A stretch of 5,588 bases of DNA from Chloroflexota bacterium (GTDB lineage Bacteria; Chloroflexota; Anaerolineae; Aggregatilineales; Phototrophicaceae): contig JAEZAF010000029.1 in the NCBI GenBank assembly GCA_023430545.1, forward strand, positions 1-5,588, given 5' to 3'. The translations under genes were made by a program, and so were the position numbers. Of this stretch, positions 3,678 through 5,588 are shown piece by piece. Each line of letters opens with the position of its first letter. The first letter of the stretch is position 1. The notes under the pieces are model-generated. The model ran no database searches, had not been told where the DNA came from, and worked only from the letters and a program-made list of their open reading frames with translations.

Positions 3678-5579
3678 ATGATGCACCCTCGTAAAATGCT
3701 TTCGATCATTGTGATTCTGTTCGCCAGCCTCGGTCTGCTGACGATGGCTCAGGCGCAGCAGACATTACCCTTACCTCTCCCGCTTGACGGCCAGCCGCGT
3801 GCCACAATCGAACTGCTGGTGAACGGCGGTTTCGAAGCGGATGCTGATGGTGACAAAATCCCCGATGGATGGGAAGGCCGTCGCACAAATCTGCCGAAAA
3901 AGGACAAGATCAAGTGCAATAAACCGGATAAGGCTTTCGCCAATACCGGTACCTGTGCGTTTATGTTCAAGGGGAATCCTGACGGACAGAGCAGCAAGCT
4001 CCGTCAGATTGTGACCGATACCAGCCTGATCGCAAATGGTAACATGCTCACGCTGAGCGCCTATGTGAATTCGAAAAGTGGTGAGGCCGACAGCAAGGTC
4101 GCCAATGTAAAAATCCGCTTCAGTAATGACACTAAGCTGAAGCTGGATCTGCGCCTGCCCGAAAACCCGACATCCGGCTACATTCACCTGACCAAGAGCC
4201 GTGAAGTGTCTATCCCCGCAGGCCTGACGATTAAGAACGTTTATGTTGATCTGCGCTACAGCAAGGCCAAAGGCAAAGTCTTGATTGATGATGTCAGCCT
4301 GACCGTTTCCGGCGCTGATGTCCCAACCCCCACTATCACTCCAACCAACACGCCTGTCAGTACACCGACCAGCACACCGGTGGTCGAAACGTGGAAGGAA
4401 CAGACAAAACTGGTCGCCAGTGATGGCGTACCGGGGGATGCATTTGCAGGCAGTTCGGTCAGCCTGAGCGCTGATGGTAATACGGCGCTGGTCGGTGCTT
4501 TCTGGCATGACGCCGATATGAACAGCGATCAGGGTGCGGCCTATGTCTATGTCCGCAGCGGTGGTGCATGGACACAGCAGCCCGAGCTTCTCTCAGATGA
4601 TGGTGAGTTCGATGACTGGTTCGGCTATGCTGTCAGCCTGAGCGCTGATGGAAACACCGCCGTGGTCGGTGCCTCTTGGGACGACGTGGGTGGTTATATC
4701 GATCAGGGATCGGTGTATGTCTTTGTCCGCAGCGGTGCTGCCTGGACCCAGCAGGCACAGTTGATTGCCAGTGATGGTGTGGACAATGACTATTTCGGGC
4801 AGGCAGTGAGCGTCAGCGGTGATGGCAATACGGTGATGGTCGGCGTGCCATCCTATGGTGCGGTCTATGTGTATACGCGCAGTGGCGGGATATGGACAGA
4901 GCAGGACAGCTTTACCGGCAGCGATACCGACTTCAGCGATAGTTTCGGCCAGTCGGTGAGCCTGAGTGCGGATGGAAACATCGCCCTGGTGGGTGCCAGC
5001 ATGGATACGGTTGGCACGAATACCGGTCAGGGTTCGGCCTATGTGTTTGTCCGCAGCGGCGGGACATGGTCAGAGCAGGCCAAGCTGGTTGCCAGCGATG
5101 GCTTCACACTGGAGATGTTCGGCCAGTCTGTCGCGCTGAATGCCGCCGGCAGCACCGCCGTGATCGGGGCCCATCTCGATGGTGTTGGTGGGAACATCAT
5201 GCAGGGTTCGGCCTATGTGTTTGTCCGCAGCGGCGGGACGTGGACTCAGCAGGTACGCCTCATCAGTGCAGATGGCTGGTCGGAAGATCGCCTCGGCGGA
5301 GTCGTCAGCATCAGCGCGGATGGTAACACCGTCCTCGCGACTGCACAGGGTGACGACATCGGTTCGAATTCGAATCAGGGATCGGCTTACATCTTCGTCC
5401 GCAGCGGTGGCACATGGACCCAAAAGGCCAAGATCTTCGCCAGCACGGGACAGTCCTTCGACAGCTTTGGCTCGTCGGGTGCGCTCAGCGGCAACGGCCT
5501 GACGGCTCTCGTCGGTGCGATACTGGGCGATGGCGCGAATCCCAATCAGGGCGCAGCGTGGGTGTTCAACTTCCAGTAA
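3678..5579 (+). CDS. Secreted jelly-roll-like protein with seven-repeat FG-GAP-type beta-propeller
   Basis: Predicted extracellular protein of 633 residues. Residues 1-26 are a Sec signal peptide with basic start, hydrophobic core and likely cleavage AQA/QQ. Residues 41-210 are a jelly-roll-like domain paralogous to the preceding gene product: VNGGFE, then DADGDKIPDGW (55-65), Cys80 and Cys93 (the only cysteines of the whole protein), and the closing strand LIDDVSLTV. Residues 216-237 are a Thr/Pro linker. Residues 239-633 hold seven repeats starting at Trp239, 298, 356, 406, 464, 522 and 580. Each has the pattern W-x-x-Q-x-x-L-x-x-(S/D)-D-G, F-G-x-x-V-S-L-S-A-D-G-N-T-x-L-V-G-A, Q-G-(S/A)-x-Y-V-F-V-R-S-G. 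This matches the FG-GAP/integrin-alpha-like class and implies a closed seven-bladed propeller. Canonical D-x-D-x-D-G calcium loops are not evident in the blades. No sorting signal, membrane anchor or enzymatic motif is seen, so binding, adhesion or matrix roles are inference. The gene is complete within the window. Confidence 0.88.
   Translation: MMHPRKMLSIIVILFASLGLLTMAQAQQTLPLPLPLDGQPRATIELLVNGGFEADADGDKIPDGWEGRRTNLPKKDKIKCNKPDKAFANTGTCAFMFKGNPDGQSSKLRQIVTDTSLIANGNMLTLSAYVNSKSGEADSKVANVKIRFSNDTKLKLDLRLPENPTSGYIHLTKSREVSIPAGLTIKNVYVDLRYSKAKGKVLIDDVSLTVSGADVPTPTITPTNTPVSTPTSTPVVETWKEQTKLVASDGVPGDAFAGSSVSLSADGNTALVGAFWHDADMNSDQGAAYVYVRSGGAWTQQPELLSDDGEFDDWFGYAVSLSADGNTAVVGASWDDVGGYIDQGSVYVFVRSGAAWTQQAQLIASDGVDNDYFGQAVSVSGDGNTVMVGVPSYGAVYVYTRSGGIWTEQDSFTGSDTDFSDSFGQSVSLSADGNIALVGASMDTVGTNTGQGSAYVFVRSGGTWSEQAKLVASDGFTLEMFGQSVALNAAGSTAVIGAHLDGVGGNIMQGSAYVFVRSGGTWTQQVRLISADGWSEDRLGGVVSISADGNTVLATAQGDDIGSNSNQGSAYIFVRSGGTWTQKAKIFASTGQSFDSFGSSGALSGNGLTALVGAILGDGANPNQGAAWVFNFQ
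4392..5576 (+). repeat. Seven tandem propeller-repeat units in the coding sequence
   Basis: Units begin at 4392, 4569, 4743, 4893, 5067, 5241 and 5415. Lengths are 59, 58, 50, 58, 58, 58 and 54 codons. The third is short because the D-x-x-G-x-x-x-x-Q-G loop before the YVY strand is missing. The last ends with AAWVFNFQ just before the stop. Seven units match a complete propeller with no blade left over. Confidence 0.9.
5028..5239 (+). repeat. 38-nt exact direct repeat between propeller units 4 and 5
   Basis: The sequence from CAGGGTTCGGCC to GCGGCGGGAC is identical at 5028-5065 and 5202-5239, an offset of exactly 174 nt (58 codons, one repeat unit). It encodes QGSAYVFVRSGGT at the end of units 4 and 5. 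Exact nucleotide identity, including third codon positions, points to a recent unit duplication or local gene conversion. Confidence 0.9.
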
Positions 5580-5588
5580 GCATCTGCC

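Noticed and set aside
3771..4508. 245-residue open frame on the minus strand
   Set aside because: It is antisense to the conserved jelly-roll domain and first propeller blade. It arises from codon bias on the + strand and no recognisable motif is present.

Overview
This 5.6 kb window is chromosomal bacterial DNA with every convincing gene on the + strand. It holds two housekeeping genes, then a pair of related genes for secreted proteins. The organism is most likely a member of the Chloroflexota (Anaerolineae-like). That is an inference from the Thr/Pro-rich TPTITPS-type linkers on Sec-exported surface proteins, the style of the extended -10 promoter (TGC-TATAAT) and the moderately high GC. 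No rRNA or marker gene in the window fixes the taxonomy.

Bases 1-490 carry no credible gene. They hold a perfect 10-bp GC-rich hairpin (core 23-46) that looks like a dispersed intergenic repeat, a second bulged inverted repeat (76-135), a strong extended -10 promoter element (196-204), and a cluster of TGCAGCA/TGCTGCA heptamers (262-395) partly phased at 11 bp. The cluster lies in what would be a leader of about 280 nt for the first gene.

Bases 491-2399 hold purU (formyltetrahydrofolate deformylase; ACT domain plus formyltransferase-fold catalytic domain) and then uppP/bacA (undecaprenyl-diphosphatase; integral membrane). They are 148 nt apart with no terminator visible between them, so co-transcription is possible. 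A strong hairpin terminator follows uppP.

Bases 2558-5579 hold two tandem paralogues, each with its own ribosome binding site and separated by a second strong hairpin terminator. Both have a Sec signal peptide ending in QA/QQ, a proline/leucine-rich start to the mature protein, and a jelly-roll-like domain of about 170 residues. That domain contains a D-x-D-x-D-x-I-P-D-G-W motif, exactly two cysteines and a terminal VDDVSLT strand. The first (274 aa) ends in a Thr/Pro/Ser-rich tail made of a 36-bp tandem repeat. The second (633 aa) continues through a shorter Thr/Pro linker into seven FG-GAP-like repeats that should form a seven-bladed beta-propeller. This module swap on a shared N-terminal domain is the most interesting part of the window. 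The pair looks like extracellular binding or adhesion proteins, but no specific function can be read from sequence. I see no mobile element, CRISPR array, tRNA or rRNA.
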